Of a DNA stretch of 64,000 bases, positions 43,735 to 52,799 are shown piece after piece (position 1 is the first letter of the stretch; every line of letters begins with the position of its first letter). Where the stretch lies: the NCBI RefSeq assembly GCF_007559425.1, contig NZ_VMHE01000006.1, positions 35,114 through 99,113 on the forward strand. Reading direction: 5' to 3'. The position numbers and the translations under genes are program-made. Source of the DNA: Allobacillus salarius (GTDB lineage: Bacteria > Bacillota > Bacilli > Bacillales > Alkalibacillaceae). The notes under the pieces are model-generated. The model was not told the origin of the DNA. It saw nothing but the letters and a program-made list of their open reading frames with translations, and made no database searches.

Positions 43735-44907
43735 TTACTTTTCTTGTGCTTTCCGATAACCATGCAATAAAGCCTTTGCTGCTATAGGTAATGCTCTTTC
43801 ATCAATATCGAATTTTGGATGATGATGTGGGTAAGGTTCACGGCCTTCAATTTTTGCTCCAGTAAAGAAATATGCACCAGGGCGCTCTTGTAAGAAATAG
43901 GCAAAGTCTTCGCCGCCCATTACGGGAATAATTTCATATGATTCTTTAACACCAGGTATTTCAGTGCCGTCTTCAATATAATAATTAGCCTCATCGATAT
44001 GATTAATGACAGGTGGATAGCCTTTTACATAATCCAGTTCATAATCGGCACCATAGCTTAGCGTAATCCCTTTTAAAATGGCATGCATTTCTTCAATAAC
44101 CTGTGTTTGAACATCCTCATCTAAATACCGAACCGTTCCAGTTAGACGTGCGGAGTCTGCAATCACATTAAAGGTCGAACCCGCGTGAACTTCACCGAGT
44201 GTGAGAACAGCTGGTTTTAACGGATCGATTCGCCGACTGACGATTTGTTGCAATTCGACGATTGCTTGGCCAGCCATGACAATTGCATCTTTCGTTTGAT
44301 GCGGCATCGCACCGTGTCCACCTCTACCTTTGATGGTAATTTCAAATCGATCGGCTCCAGCCATGAAAACACTTTTCGAAGATTCAATTGCATGAACGGG
44401 TGTTGTTGCCCAAAGATGAGTGCCAAATATTGCGTCTACACCATCAAGTGCACCGTCTTCAATCATTGGTTTTGCTCCACCTGGTTCTAATTCTTCAGCA
44501 GGTTGATGAATCAGTACTAATTTCCCTGGCAGTTCCTCTTGAAAAGGAAGAACAGCTTCTGCAACCGCCAGTAATGTTGCCGTGTGACCATCATGCCCGC
44601 AAGCGTGCATCACGCCGTCACGTTTAGATTTGTAAGGTACATCATTCTCTTCTTGAATCGGCAATGCATCAAAGTCTGCTCTTAAAGCGATGTTTTTACC
44701 TGGTTGCCCACCTTGAATGGTTCCGATTATTCCATATCCACCGACATTTTTTCGATAAGGAATACCAAGCTTGTCATAACGTTCAGCAATAAATGCGGCC
44801 GTTTCTTTTTCTTCAAAAGATAACTCAGGATGTTGATGTAAATAACGACGATCTTCCACCATTTGTTCTGTTAACTGATCAATCTTTTCATAAACCTGAC
44901 TCCACAC
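43735..44907 (-). CDS. yhaA: M20-family N-acyl-amino acid amidohydrolase YhaA
   Basis: 390 residues from GTG 44907 with SD GGGAG 8 nt upstream; the frame extends to TTG 44925 but that would include the SD. Metal-binding motifs of M20D: LRADFDALPI, HACGHDGHT, HQPAEELEPGG and the C-terminal HHHPKFDIDE; lid domain with GRGGHGAMPH. Close in size and style to B. subtilis YhaA and to hippurate/N-acetyl-amino acid hydrolases. Cytosolic, substrate not fixed by sequence. Confidence 0.88.
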   Translation of the reverse strand: MWSQVYEKIDQLTEQMVEDRRYLHQHPELSFEEKETAAFIAERYDKLGIPYRKNVGGYGIIGTIQGGQPGKNIALRADFDALPIQEENDVPYKSKRDGVMHACGHDGHTATLLAVAEAVLPFQEELPGKLVLIHQPAEELEPGGAKPMIEDGALDGVDAIFGTHLWATTPVHAIESSKSVFMAGADRFEITIKGRGGHGAMPHQTKDAIVMAGQAIVELQQIVSRRIDPLKPAVLTLGEVHAGSTFNVIADSARLTGTVRYLDEDVQTQVIEEMHAILKGITLSYGADYELDYVKGYPPVINHIDEANYYIEDGTEIPGVKESYEIIPVMGGEDFAYFLQERPGAYFFTGAKIEGREPYPHHHPKFDIDERALPIAAKALLHGYRKAQEK

Positions 44908-45059
44908 ATCAATCACTCCCAACAAACTATTTATAGATAGTATATCAGACGAAAGGAGAACTTAGAAAAGGATTTTTTATAAGAGTGGTCGTAATTGATA
45001 TGTAAGTGGATAGTTTGAGATTATGGTTTTGTTAAACTCCGTTGTTGATAACTAAATAT

Positions 45060-45133
45060 CGGTTTCTCCACGAAATACCGGCAGCTTCGCTCGATTTTTC
45101 AGCGGCATTCCTCGGTTTTTCGACGGCCTGCTC
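45060..45133. repeat. Short 21-bp-periodic repeat
   Basis: Three contiguous 21-bp units (45071, 45092, 45113) after a partial one, consensus CGRTTTTTCRGCGGCMTTCCT. Different sequence from the 16942 array but the same period. Lies in the 340-bp gap 44908-45247, which otherwise shows only a terminator for the minus-strand ferritin-like gene. Confidence 0.65.
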
Positions 45134-45186
45134 TATGTATAGAACGTCTACAGTTTTAGCCAAACATTTTGCCGTAGTCATATAAA

Positions 45187-45222
45187 TAACCCCATACGTG
45201 ATTACTACCACGCACGGGGCTT
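45187..45222 (-). terminator. Terminator of ferritin-like gene
   Basis: Minus strand: AGCCCCGTGCGTG and CACGTATGGGGTT pair with two non-canonical positions and an 8-nt loop, then TATTTA. Confidence 0.55.
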
Positions 45223-45247
45223 AACAGTTCTCATTTATTGAAAAAAA

Positions 45248-45682
45248 TTAACTAAGTCGAGGATCATCCAGTAATCGTTGCATTTCTTCTTTGTGACCTG
45301 TTTCATCGGCAATGAAATCTTCCAGCGTGACAACCAATTCTGTGTACCCTAGTTCTTCTGCCTGCTTTTTACGTTCTTCATAGCGGTTGATTGTATCGAT
45401 TTCATTTTGTAATGCTTCTTCAAGCATTTCTTTTACATCAGTTAATTGCTTCACTTTAGCCGGTGTTGTCGTCGGTGTGCCACCAAGCGTCTTAATTTTT
45501 TCAGATAAATATAATGCGTGCCCGATCTCATCAGTGCTTTCTTCTTGGAAAAAAGGCTTTAAAACTTGTCGGTACATACCAGAAACAACTGCCGCATTAT
45601 ACGTATACATAATGACTGCAGCATATTCGTGTGCTAAATCATCATTCAATCCGTTGATTAATTTTTGTACATTTTCATCCAA
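45248..45682 (-). CDS. Ferritin-like di-iron protein
   Basis: 144 residues from TTG 45682 (SD AAAGGA, 8-nt spacing); the frame to 45748 lacks an SD and the shorter form equals B. subtilis YhjR (145 residues). Four-helix ferritin-like fold with Glu in AHEYAAV, ExxH-type DEIGHA, Glu in NEIDTINRYEE and DETGHKEEM as metal ligands. Likely iron handling or oxidative-stress protection in the cytosol. Not placed next to yhj genes here, so the symbol is left empty. Confidence 0.82.
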   Translation of the reverse strand: MDENVQKLINGLNDDLAHEYAAVIMYTYNAAVVSGMYRQVLKPFFQEESTDEIGHALYLSEKIKTLGGTPTTTPAKVKQLTDVKEMLEEALQNEIDTINRYEERKKQAEELGYTELVVTLEDFIADETGHKEEMQRLLDDPRLS

Positions 45683-45891
45683 AGAGATCATCCTTTCTGG
45701 AAAAATTGTTCTATCATTTATATACCCTTTGGAATTTGTATTAAACAATGACTCAGTCTCAAGGCGGAGAGGGAAACAACCTGCAGCATGTAGCTACCTT
45801 ATAATTTTTCTTGTAATATGAAGATAATTAAATTTTCAACTATTCAAATATTAACTGAGCAGCTATAATCAAATCATAAGTAGGTGGAAAA

Positions 45892-46725
45892 ATGTATACA
45901 TTCTTTAAGTGGATGTTTTCTTTATTATTAATATTTATTGGCGTAGCTTTAGTACTGCGAAATCTCGACATTATTTCCTTGGAAATATTCGACGAAATTT
46001 GGGGTGCATGGCCATTGCTCGTCGTATTATTCGGAATGATTTCCTTCATTCATTCATTTCAGCCTCATAAACTTGGTAGTTGGAAGATTGGATCCTTTCT
46101 CATGATCTTCGGAGGCTTGCTTTTTGCCGGAAATTACGACTATATCGATTTTAAGTTCTGGGATATCTGGCATTTGTGGCCGTTGATTATCGTGTATATT
46201 GGTGCCTCGATGTTATTTGAGAATAAAGGAATTAATGTAGAAGTGAATATGCCGAAGAAGGATAAAAAGAACGAAGAAAGTGTTGCCACTTATCAGCAAA
46301 AAGAAGAAAGGTCGAACAATTTCACAGAAGACGAAAAAAAGATAAAGGTGAAATATGCTCAGAAGTCTAATCAATTAATCGCGGACCGCAACTTCAGCAG
46401 AGATAATTGGGAGGTCCAATCGATGAGTTTAAAAACAGGTATCGGTAACCTCTACTTTGATTTTTCGAAAGCTTATATTCCTGACCAAGAATCAAAGATT
46501 GTGTTGAAGGGCTATATTGCTGACATTCAAATGAAAATACCCGAAGAAATCCCTGTGAAAATCTATTCAAAAGTATCGATTGGAGAAACACGCGTTGGCG
46601 ATGAAGACCAATCCGGATTTGGCAATTCTATTGCATATCAAACAGAAGGGTATGATCAGGCAACAAGGAAGCTAAACATCGTGATGAATTATCAAATTGG
46701 TGATATACAAGTCGTATTTGTCTAG
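45892..46725 (+). CDS. liaF: LiaF-type inhibitor of the cell-envelope stress two-component system
   Basis: 277 residues, ATG 45892. Four helices in residues 5-120 (WGAWPLLVVLFGMISF, then DIWHLWPLIIVYIG repeat the W-P pattern), a charged linker, and a C-terminal DUF2154-like beta domain (about 175-277: MSLKTGIGNLYFDFSKA). LiaF keeps the kinase LiaS inactive without envelope stress. Followed by liaS and liaR. No liaI/liaH precede it, unlike the B. subtilis operon. Confidence 0.9.
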   Translation: MYTFFKWMFSLLLIFIGVALVLRNLDIISLEIFDEIWGAWPLLVVLFGMISFIHSFQPHKLGSWKIGSFLMIFGGLLFAGNYDYIDFKFWDIWHLWPLIIVYIGASMLFENKGINVEVNMPKKDKKNEESVATYQQKEERSNNFTEDEKKIKVKYAQKSNQLIADRNFSRDNWEVQSMSLKTGIGNLYFDFSKAYIPDQESKIVLKGYIADIQMKIPEEIPVKIYSKVSIGETRVGDEDQSGFGNSIAYQTEGYDQATRKLNIVMNYQIGDIQVVFV

Positions 46726-46737
46726 GGGATGGAAAGA

Positions 46738-47777
46738 ATGTTTAAACATTTAAAAAGTATACGATTTCAGATGATTCGAAATGAATTGAAAATCATATAT
46801 TTCTCTTTGTTTATTTTGGCGTTATGTCTCTTTTTTCTTTACTCTGTCTACGAACCGATTTGGTTAAGCCTGGAAGCTATTTTTCTATCCCTTGGTCTAT
46901 TAGTACTTATTATGACCCCTGTTGGTATTTACCTGACCTTACAGTCTACCAAAAACATAAAAAAACGATTAGATGTCTATTCAGTCTTTCTATCAGCACT
47001 GTCTGAAGGAAAGTATGACGCAGAACTATTAAATCTTGAAGAAAACGATGAACTTGATTTGATTGGAAACGAATTAAATGGTTTAGCTAAGAAGTTAAAG
47101 GACCAAGTGCGCTCCCTTCAAAAACTAGCTGACGAAAAAACAGATTTGGCGAATCAAGCACATGTAGCAGCAACAATTGAGGAACGTCAACGTCTAGCAA
47201 GGGATTTACATGACGCCGTCAGTCAACAATTGTTCGCATTGACAATGATGTCGCAAGCAACTGTGAAAACGATTGAGATAAAGCCCGAACAAGCCGTCGA
47301 GCAAGTAAGGGAGATTTCTGAAATTGCTTTACAAGCACAAAATGAGATGCGTGCCCTTTTATTGCATTTACGACCAGTTCAGTTATCAGGTGAATCGTTG
47401 GAAGAAGGAATTAAGAAGCTGACGAACGAATTAAAACAGAAATCGAACTTGGAATTTGATGTGAACATTGATGAATTGCCAAAGCTTTCTCAGGCGAAAG
47501 AAGATCATTTATTTCGTATGCTTCAAGAAGCACTTTCGAATGCATTACGTCATTCAATGCAACGAAAATCACTGTGAATATTAAAGAAAAATCCGATGCT
47601 GTGCATGTATATATTAGTGATAACGGAATCGGGTTCAACCTCGAAGAACAATCACAATCAAAAACTTCCTATGGCTTAAAAACAATGAGAGAACGCAGTG
47701 AAGAAATTGGTGGGACATTCCGAATTCGTTCCAAAGAAGGTCAAGGAACATATATTGATGTACGTATACCTAAATAA
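46738..47777 (+). pseudogene. liaS: Sensor histidine kinase LiaS, broken by a one-base frameshift
   Basis: Two helices (about 20-75), HAMP, then DHp LARDLHDAVSQQLFALT with the phospho-His, read from ATG 46738 (or 46729). In the ATPase N-box the frame reads EALSNALRHS and then goes wrong, stopping at 47577. The next frame continues exactly with NATKITVNIKEKSDAVHVYI and DNGIGF, ending at 47777. Inserting one A at 47556-47557 (TCAATG to TCAAATG) restores a kinase of about 346 residues (B. subtilis LiaS 360). It is either a real loss-of-function mutation or a sequencing error; the intact liaF and liaR favour recent or artefactual change. Confidence 0.88.
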
Positions 47778-47796
47778 GAAGACGGGAGAGGTTGTT

Positions 47797-48435
47797 ATGA
47801 AACCAATCACAGTCGTTTTAGTTGATGATCATGAGGTTGTAAGAAGAGGCATGAAAACGTATTTAATGACAGAAGAAGATATTGAAATTGTTGGTGAAGC
47901 ATCAAGTGGAAACGAAGGCACTCAGCTCGTTTTAGACTTAAATCCCGACGTTGTATTGATGGACTTGATTATGGAAGATGGAACAGGAATTGAAGCGACC
48001 GAAAAAATTATTGCTAAAAACCCGTCTTGCAAAATTATTATATTGACTAGCTTCTATGATGAAGAACAAGTCATTCCGGCCCTGGAAGCAGGGGCGTTTA
48101 GTTATATGCTGAAAACGTCTGCAGCGGAAGAAATTGTCTCAGCCATTCGCAAAGCAAAACGCGGGGAAAACGTTATTGAACCAAAAGCTGCAGGGGTAAT
48201 GATGAATAGATTCCGAACACCAAACAAAGATGCACATGATGAATTAACACAGCGAGAACGAGAAGTCTTAATTTGTATTGGAAATGGATTGACCAATCAA
48301 GAGATTAGTGATGAATTATTTATTGGCATAAAAACGGTTAAAACACATGTTAGTAATATTTTGAGTAAACTAGAGGTACACGATCGAACACAAGCTGCTG
48401 TTTATGCACATCGCAACGGTTTGATGAAAAAATAA
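47797..48435 (+). CDS. liaR: Response regulator LiaR (NarL/FixJ type)
   Basis: 212 residues from ATG 47797, SD GGGAGAGG; the longer frame from 47698 lies within liaS and lacks an SD. Receiver domain: VLVDDHEVVRRGM (acidic pocket), phospho-Asp in VVLMDLIMEDG (about 54), Lys in LKTS; C-terminal LuxR-type HTH: LTQREREVLICIGNGLTNQEI, then IKTVKTHVSNIL. B. subtilis LiaR has 211 residues. Its cognate kinase gene is frameshifted, so phosphorylation state is uncertain. Confidence 0.93.
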   Translation: MKPITVVLVDDHEVVRRGMKTYLMTEEDIEIVGEASSGNEGTQLVLDLNPDVVLMDLIMEDGTGIEATEKIIAKNPSCKIIILTSFYDEEQVIPALEAGAFSYMLKTSAAEEIVSAIRKAKRGENVIEPKAAGVMMNRFRTPNKDAHDELTQREREVLICIGNGLTNQEISDELFIGIKTVKTHVSNILSKLEVHDRTQAAVYAHRNGLMKK

Positions 48436-48480
48436 AGATAAGATTAATGTAAGAGTTCATTTTTTAAGGGGACATTAGTG

Positions 48481-48723
48481 ATGGTGCAAACAATTAATTT
48501 TAAAAGGTTAAAATTTTATATAGACATTGTAGGGATTAGCTCATTATTGGTTTTCATTGGGTTAATCATTAAAAATGGTTATGTGAATGAATTCGAAGTT
48601 GGCTTTCAATTAACCGGAATTAGTTTATATATCGGTGCCCCCTTATTTTTAGTGACAATTTTTTGCGGAATCAGCTCTGAAGTACTGAAGAGGCACATAA
48701 AAAATGAAGTGCATACAAGTTAA
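48481..48723 (+). CDS. Small membrane protein downstream of liaR, unknown
   Basis: 80 residues from ATG 48481 (SD AAGGGG, 8-nt spacing; GTG 48478 also in frame). Two membrane helices (about 12-34 and 47-66) with a short outside loop and a basic C-terminus. No known family. Lies 45 bp after liaR without a terminator between, so it is probably read with liaFSR; a stress-induced membrane role like LiaI is conceivable but sequence does not show homology to LiaI. Confidence 0.6.
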   Translation: MVQTINFKRLKFYIDIVGISSLLVFIGLIIKNGYVNEFEVGFQLTGISLYIGAPLFLVTIFCGISSEVLKRHIKNEVHTS

Positions 48724-48762
48724 CTAGCTTTCACATCACTTCCCATCATTTTAACCAAAACT

Positions 48763-48812
48763 AAAAACCTTGACGAAAGGAAGTTGAATCTCCTCGACGT
48801 CAAGGCTTTTTA
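48763..48812 (+). terminator. Terminator of the lia operon
   Basis: CCTTGACG (48768-48775) and CGTCAAGG (48798-48805) with flanking A and T tracts; convergent with hmoB. Confidence 0.75.
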
Positions 48813-48822
48813 ATATGAAAGT

Positions 48823-49329
48823 TTATTCATTTTCTGGTTGGATGACTTGGTACTTTTTCGCATACGATGGTCCAGCAGAATAAGATGGTTTTTCTTCTTT
48901 TTCATCAGAAGAAGATTTGTGTGATTGCTTAAATGACTGCGAATTTTTCCACGTTTCAAAATCCGATTCCTTTTCCCATTGGGTCAACACGACATACGTT
49001 TGATTATTATAAGGCCGTAGTAATTTATAGGCTTTAAAACCGGGTTCGTTTTCGATCATTCCTGCTCGGTCCTTGAAGCGGCTTTCAAATAGCGGACGCC
49101 CCTCGTACGTAACAGGAATATGATTCATCACGAAAAAACCTTTTGATGATAATGTTCCTGCCTCGCCGATTACTTCATATTCACGAGCCTCATTGAATGG
49201 ATTTTTATCATTGTTTTCCAGAACAGCTAAATACTGATCTCCGTCTTGGGCAATAATAATTTCATCAGACTCTTTTTGTAACTCAGCTAAGTAATCATAG
49301 GTTCCGTTTGTCATCCATAATTTCTTCAT
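48823..49329 (-). CDS. hmoB: Haem-degrading monooxygenase HmoB (YhgC)
   Basis: 168 residues from ATG 49329 (SD AAGGAGG); the frame to 49371 is longer but SD-less. N-terminal part (1-65) holds the YhgC-specific region; C-terminal part is an antibiotic-biosynthesis-monooxygenase (ABM) dimeric ferredoxin-like fold with MNHIPVTYEGRPLFESRFKD and YVVLTQWEKESDFETWKNS. HmoB frees iron from haem. The last 25 residues are Ser/Lys/Glu-rich. Location beside pbpF and hemEHY matches B. subtilis. Confidence 0.88.
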   Translation of the reverse strand: MKKLWMTNGTYDYLAELQKESDEIIIAQDGDQYLAVLENNDKNPFNEAREYEVIGEAGTLSSKGFFVMNHIPVTYEGRPLFESRFKDRAGMIENEPGFKAYKLLRPYNNQTYVVLTQWEKESDFETWKNSQSFKQSHKSSSDEKEEKPSYSAGPSYAKKYQVIQPENE

Positions 49330-49428
49330 TAAAATGCCTCCTTGATCAATAAGGTGATATTTTTGTCGCATTACGTCGACTGTAATATAATAAAAAGAGT
49401 TTAATTGGAAATTATTGAGGTGGAGAAT

Positions 49429-51570
49429 TTGGCATTCGCGATAAAGAAAAAGTGGAAATGGATTTTATATGCCATACTCGCTCTTCTCGTTTTAAGTGTA
49501 CTCGGTTATTTGTTTATTTTACTAGGTGGACGATTTGTTGTCGATGAAAAGCATTTTGTTTTTTCGGAATCCACCGTCATTGAAACCGAAGACGGAGAGC
49601 AAGTAATGAAGTTATATGATGAGAACAGAACATACGTGCCGAGTGATCAGATTCCAGATCATGTGAAAGAAGCTTTTGTCGCTATTGAAGACCGACGATT
49701 TTACGATCATAGTGGTGTGGACTTCCGTTCAATTGCTCGTGCGGTTTATACCGATCTTGTTACATGGAGTAAGAAAGAAGGAGCCAGTACGATTACTCAA
49801 CAGCTCGTTAAAAACACGTCATTAACGAATGAGAAGTCTTGGCTTCGGAAAACAAAAGAGGCGATGGGTGCCATCTATTTGGAACGCATCAAGTCGAAAG
49901 ATGAAATTTTGGAGTATTATTTAAATGAAATTTATTTCGGGCATGGCATCTATGGAATTGAGGAAGCGTCACAATATTTCTTCTCCAAATCTGTCAACGA
50001 ACTATCGATATCTGAAGGCGCAATGCTTGCTGCTTTACCGAAAGCGCCAAATACGTATTCGCCGTTAAAAGATGAAGAGAAAGCAATCGAGCGACGAAAC
50101 CTCGTGTTATCAAACATGTATGAACAAGATTATTTAACTGCGGAACAATTAAAACGAGAACAAGGTAAAACGATTGGGCTTAATCAAAGCGACCGTCAAG
50201 ATTCTCCGTGGTTGAATACGTATATTGATATGGTTATGGATGAGGTTGAAAAAGATTACCATCTGACGAAGAACGAAATACTGACCGGTGGTTATGACAT
50301 TACCGTTGGGATTGATTTATCAATCCAAGAAACGACTTACCATGAACTTCAAAAAGATGATTATTTTCATGGTTCACAAGATAACATCCAAGCAGCAATG
50401 GTTGTTTTAGATGAAGAAAACGGACTCATCCGAGCTGCACATGGTGGGCGAAATAATAATCGTGGAGATTTGAACCGACTTTATGTGAGAAGACAACCAG
50501 GTTCAACAATGAAACCGGTGATTGTTTATGGCCCGGCTCTAGAAAAAAGCATATACGAACCATACACATTAATTGATGACGTGCAAAAAAGTTACGGGGA
50601 TTATAGTCCGAAAAACTACGATGGCGTTTATGAAGGTAAAGTTACGATGTATGATGCCTTAATCAAATCGAAGAACGTGGCAGCCGTCGACTTATTGAAC
50701 GAAATCGGCGTCAAATATGCAAAAGATTATCTAAAGAATGTGGGGATTCAATTTGAGGAGCAAGGCCTTTCAATTGCATTAGGCGGAATGGAGGAAGGAT
50801 TAACTCCGGTTCAAATGGCTTCATTGTATAGAACGTTTTACGATGAAGGTCGTTTCATTACACCGAAAACGGTCGTCGAAGTGAAAAATCGTGACGGAGA
50901 TGTGTTAGGGCGAGACGAAGACGAAGAGAAGCGGCTCTTCTCTAAGCAAACATCTTGGTATTTGACACGAATGCTTGAAGGTGTTGTAACAGAAGGAACG
51001 GCTAGCTTTGTGGATTATAATAAAGCACTAGCAGGAAAAACGGGTTCGACACAGCATCCCCATCGAAGTGGGGCATACAAAGATGCGTGGTTTGTCGGTT
51101 TTAATACGGATTATACAATTGCCACATGGATTGGTTATGATCAAAGTAATGAAGACCATTATATGACGCAAGGAAGTAAAGCACCAACACAATTAACGAC
51201 ATCGATATTCCGACAATTGGATGAAACGCATTCATTTCCTGTTGCTTTTGAAAAGCCGGAACGAGTGAAAGAGTTGGAAAACCCCGTCCGTTTGTCGAAA
51301 ATTACGGATTTAAAAGCAAATGTTTCTGTTGGATGGCGTAGCGGAGTTCATGTGAAACTAACGTGGACACCGTCAGCAGACGAGCGAGTCGTTTACCATA
51401 TTTACAGAGAGTCAGGAAATGGACCAAAGAAAATTGGCGAAGTAACCGGTGAAGGAAGTTACCGCGTAAACAGTGTTAAAGTTTTTCAAAATCCATCTTA
51501 CTATGTTGTGCCGGTCAATCCCCAAACGAAAGAAGAAGGGGAACGATCCAATACAGTAACTGCTTTTTAA
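49429..51570 (+). CDS. pbpF: Class A penicillin-binding protein 1F (PbpF)
   Basis: 713 residues from TTG 49429, matching B. subtilis PbpF (714); an upstream TTG at 49405 precedes the SD GAGGTGGAG. N-terminal anchor helix (about 9-33), GT51 glycosyltransferase domain with EDRRFYDHSGVD and GASTITQQLVKN, transpeptidase domain with active Ser in GSTMKP (about 359), SKN triad and KTGST (about 536), then a C-terminal fibronectin-like segment. Makes and crosslinks peptidoglycan at the outer face. Confidence 0.94.
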   Translation: MAFAIKKKWKWILYAILALLVLSVLGYLFILLGGRFVVDEKHFVFSESTVIETEDGEQVMKLYDENRTYVPSDQIPDHVKEAFVAIEDRRFYDHSGVDFRSIARAVYTDLVTWSKKEGASTITQQLVKNTSLTNEKSWLRKTKEAMGAIYLERIKSKDEILEYYLNEIYFGHGIYGIEEASQYFFSKSVNELSISEGAMLAALPKAPNTYSPLKDEEKAIERRNLVLSNMYEQDYLTAEQLKREQGKTIGLNQSDRQDSPWLNTYIDMVMDEVEKDYHLTKNEILTGGYDITVGIDLSIQETTYHELQKDDYFHGSQDNIQAAMVVLDEENGLIRAAHGGRNNNRGDLNRLYVRRQPGSTMKPVIVYGPALEKSIYEPYTLIDDVQKSYGDYSPKNYDGVYEGKVTMYDALIKSKNVAAVDLLNEIGVKYAKDYLKNVGIQFEEQGLSIALGGMEEGLTPVQMASLYRTFYDEGRFITPKTVVEVKNRDGDVLGRDEDEEKRLFSKQTSWYLTRMLEGVVTEGTASFVDYNKALAGKTGSTQHPHRSGAYKDAWFVGFNTDYTIATWIGYDQSNEDHYMTQGSKAPTQLTTSIFRQLDETHSFPVAFEKPERVKELENPVRLSKITDLKANVSVGWRSGVHVKLTWTPSADERVVYHIYRESGNGPKKIGEVTGEGSYRVNSVKVFQNPSYYVVPVNPQTKEEGERSNTVTAF

Positions 51571-51716
51571 CTTTCGACAGTTCAAAAGCAGAAATGATAT
51601 GAAAAACAAGGAAGATATGACAGACAAGTGTCTTGATATTCGTCAAATTCATGACATTTGCGCTCTTTTCCTATACACACATCTATATTTATTTTATAGT
51701 GAAGGAGGAGAGTGGA

Positions 51717-51743
51717 TTGTATATGAAAGGTGATATAGAATGA
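51717..51743 (+). CDS. Putative leader peptide overlapping hemE start
   Basis: TTG 51717 (or ATG 51723) opens an 8- or 6-codon frame ending in TGA that overlaps the hemE ATG by two bases. The strong SD GAAGGAGGAGAG (51701-51712) is spaced for this frame rather than for hemE, which has its own weaker AAAGGTGAT. Could couple translation into hemE; may equally be chance. Confidence 0.35.
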   Translation: MYMKGDIE

Positions 51744-52774
51744 CAACTTTTAATGATACTATACTGAGAGCTTACAATGGAGAAAAAACAGAGTACACAC
51801 CGCTTTGGTTTATGCGTCAAGCGGGAAGATCACAACCAGAATATCTTAAATTAAAAGAAAAATATTCATTGTTTGAAATTACACATCAACCAGAACTATG
51901 TGCCTATGTCACAGAATTACCTGTACAAAATTACAATACCGACGCTGCAATTTTGTATAAAGACATTATGTCACCATTGCCACCAATGGGAGTAGACGTA
52001 GAAATTAAGCCAGGCATCGGACCTGTCATCGATGACCCAATCCGAACGATGCAGGATATTGAGTCGTTACGTCCAATCAATCCAGAAGAAGATTTGCATT
52101 ATGTCATGGACACCATCCGTATATTGACGAAAGAGAAATTATCTGTTCCGTTAATCGGTTTCAGTGGTGCTCCTTTTACATTGGCTAGTTATATGATTGA
52201 AGGTGGCCCTTCGAAACAATACAACAAGACTAAAGCTATGATGTATGGCAATCCGAAGATGTGGTTTGCTTTGATGGACAAATTAGGCGATATGGTCATT
52301 GATTATACGAAAGCACAAGTAAACGCAGGTGCAAAAGCGATTCAAATATTCGATTCTTGGGTCGGAACTGTAAATGCGCAAGATTATCGCGTATTTATTC
52401 GTCCTGTCATGGAACGAATTTTTGAAGCGTTAAAAGCTGAAGGCATCCCAACGATCTTGTTTGGAATCGGCTCGCGTCATCTATTAACTGAGTTTAATGA
52501 ACTTCCTATTTCAACGGTTGGACTGGATTGGCGTACATCAATCCAAGAGGCAAGAGAAATGGGTATTGATAAAACACTTCAAGGAAATCTGGATCCAGCA
52601 TTTTTATTAGCGGATTGGGAAACAATTGAAGCACGAACAAAAGAAATTCTTGACCAAGGAATGAATCAATCCGGCGGATACGTATTTAACCTTGGACATG
52701 GTGTGTTCCCTGAAGTGAAGCCAGAAACGTTGAAGCGTTTGGCAAGCTTCATTCATGAATATACACGAAGCTAA
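51740..52774 (+). CDS. hemE: Uroporphyrinogen decarboxylase HemE
   Basis: 344 residues, ATG 51740. Signature [15 protein letters not shown] near the N-terminus and [18 protein letters not shown]; catalytic Asp in [13 protein letters not shown] region. Decarboxylates uroporphyrinogen III to coproporphyrinogen III in the cytosol. First of hemE-hemH-hemY, 25 bp before hemH. No PerR- or Fur-type box was identified in the 169-bp leader, which contains GACAAGTGTC and a possible leader peptide. Confidence 0.96.
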   Translation: MTTFNDTILRAYNGEKTEYTPLWFMRQAGRSQPEYLKLKEKYSLFEITHQPELCAYVTELPVQNYNTDAAILYKDIMSPLPPMGVDVEIKPGIGPVIDDPIRTMQDIESLRPINPEEDLHYVMDTIRILTKEKLSVPLIGFSGAPFTLASYMIEGGPSKQYNKTKAMMYGNPKMWFALMDKLGDMVIDYTKAQVNAGAKAIQIFDSWVGTVNAQDYRVFIRPVMERIFEALKAEGIPTILFGIGSRHLLTEFNELPISTVGLDWRTSIQEAREMGIDKTLQGNLDPAFLLADWETIEARTKEILDQGMNQSGGYVFNLGHGVFPEVKPETLKRLASFIHEYTRS

Positions 52775-52799
52775 ATCTAAGTGAAGGAGTTGAACGAAT

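Noticed and set aside
45387..45821. Plus-strand frame of 144 codons opposite the ferritin-like gene
   Set aside because: Antisense shadow of a well-supported gene; hydrophobic low-information product without SD.
47574..47777. Separate gene for the kinase ATPase end
   Set aside because: GTG 47574 has no SD and the residues before it continue the kinase N-box, so it is the second half of frameshifted liaS.
51571..51739. PerR or Fur box before hemE
   Set aside because: Only a short GACAAGTGTC palindrome was found; it does not match the known box patterns well enough.
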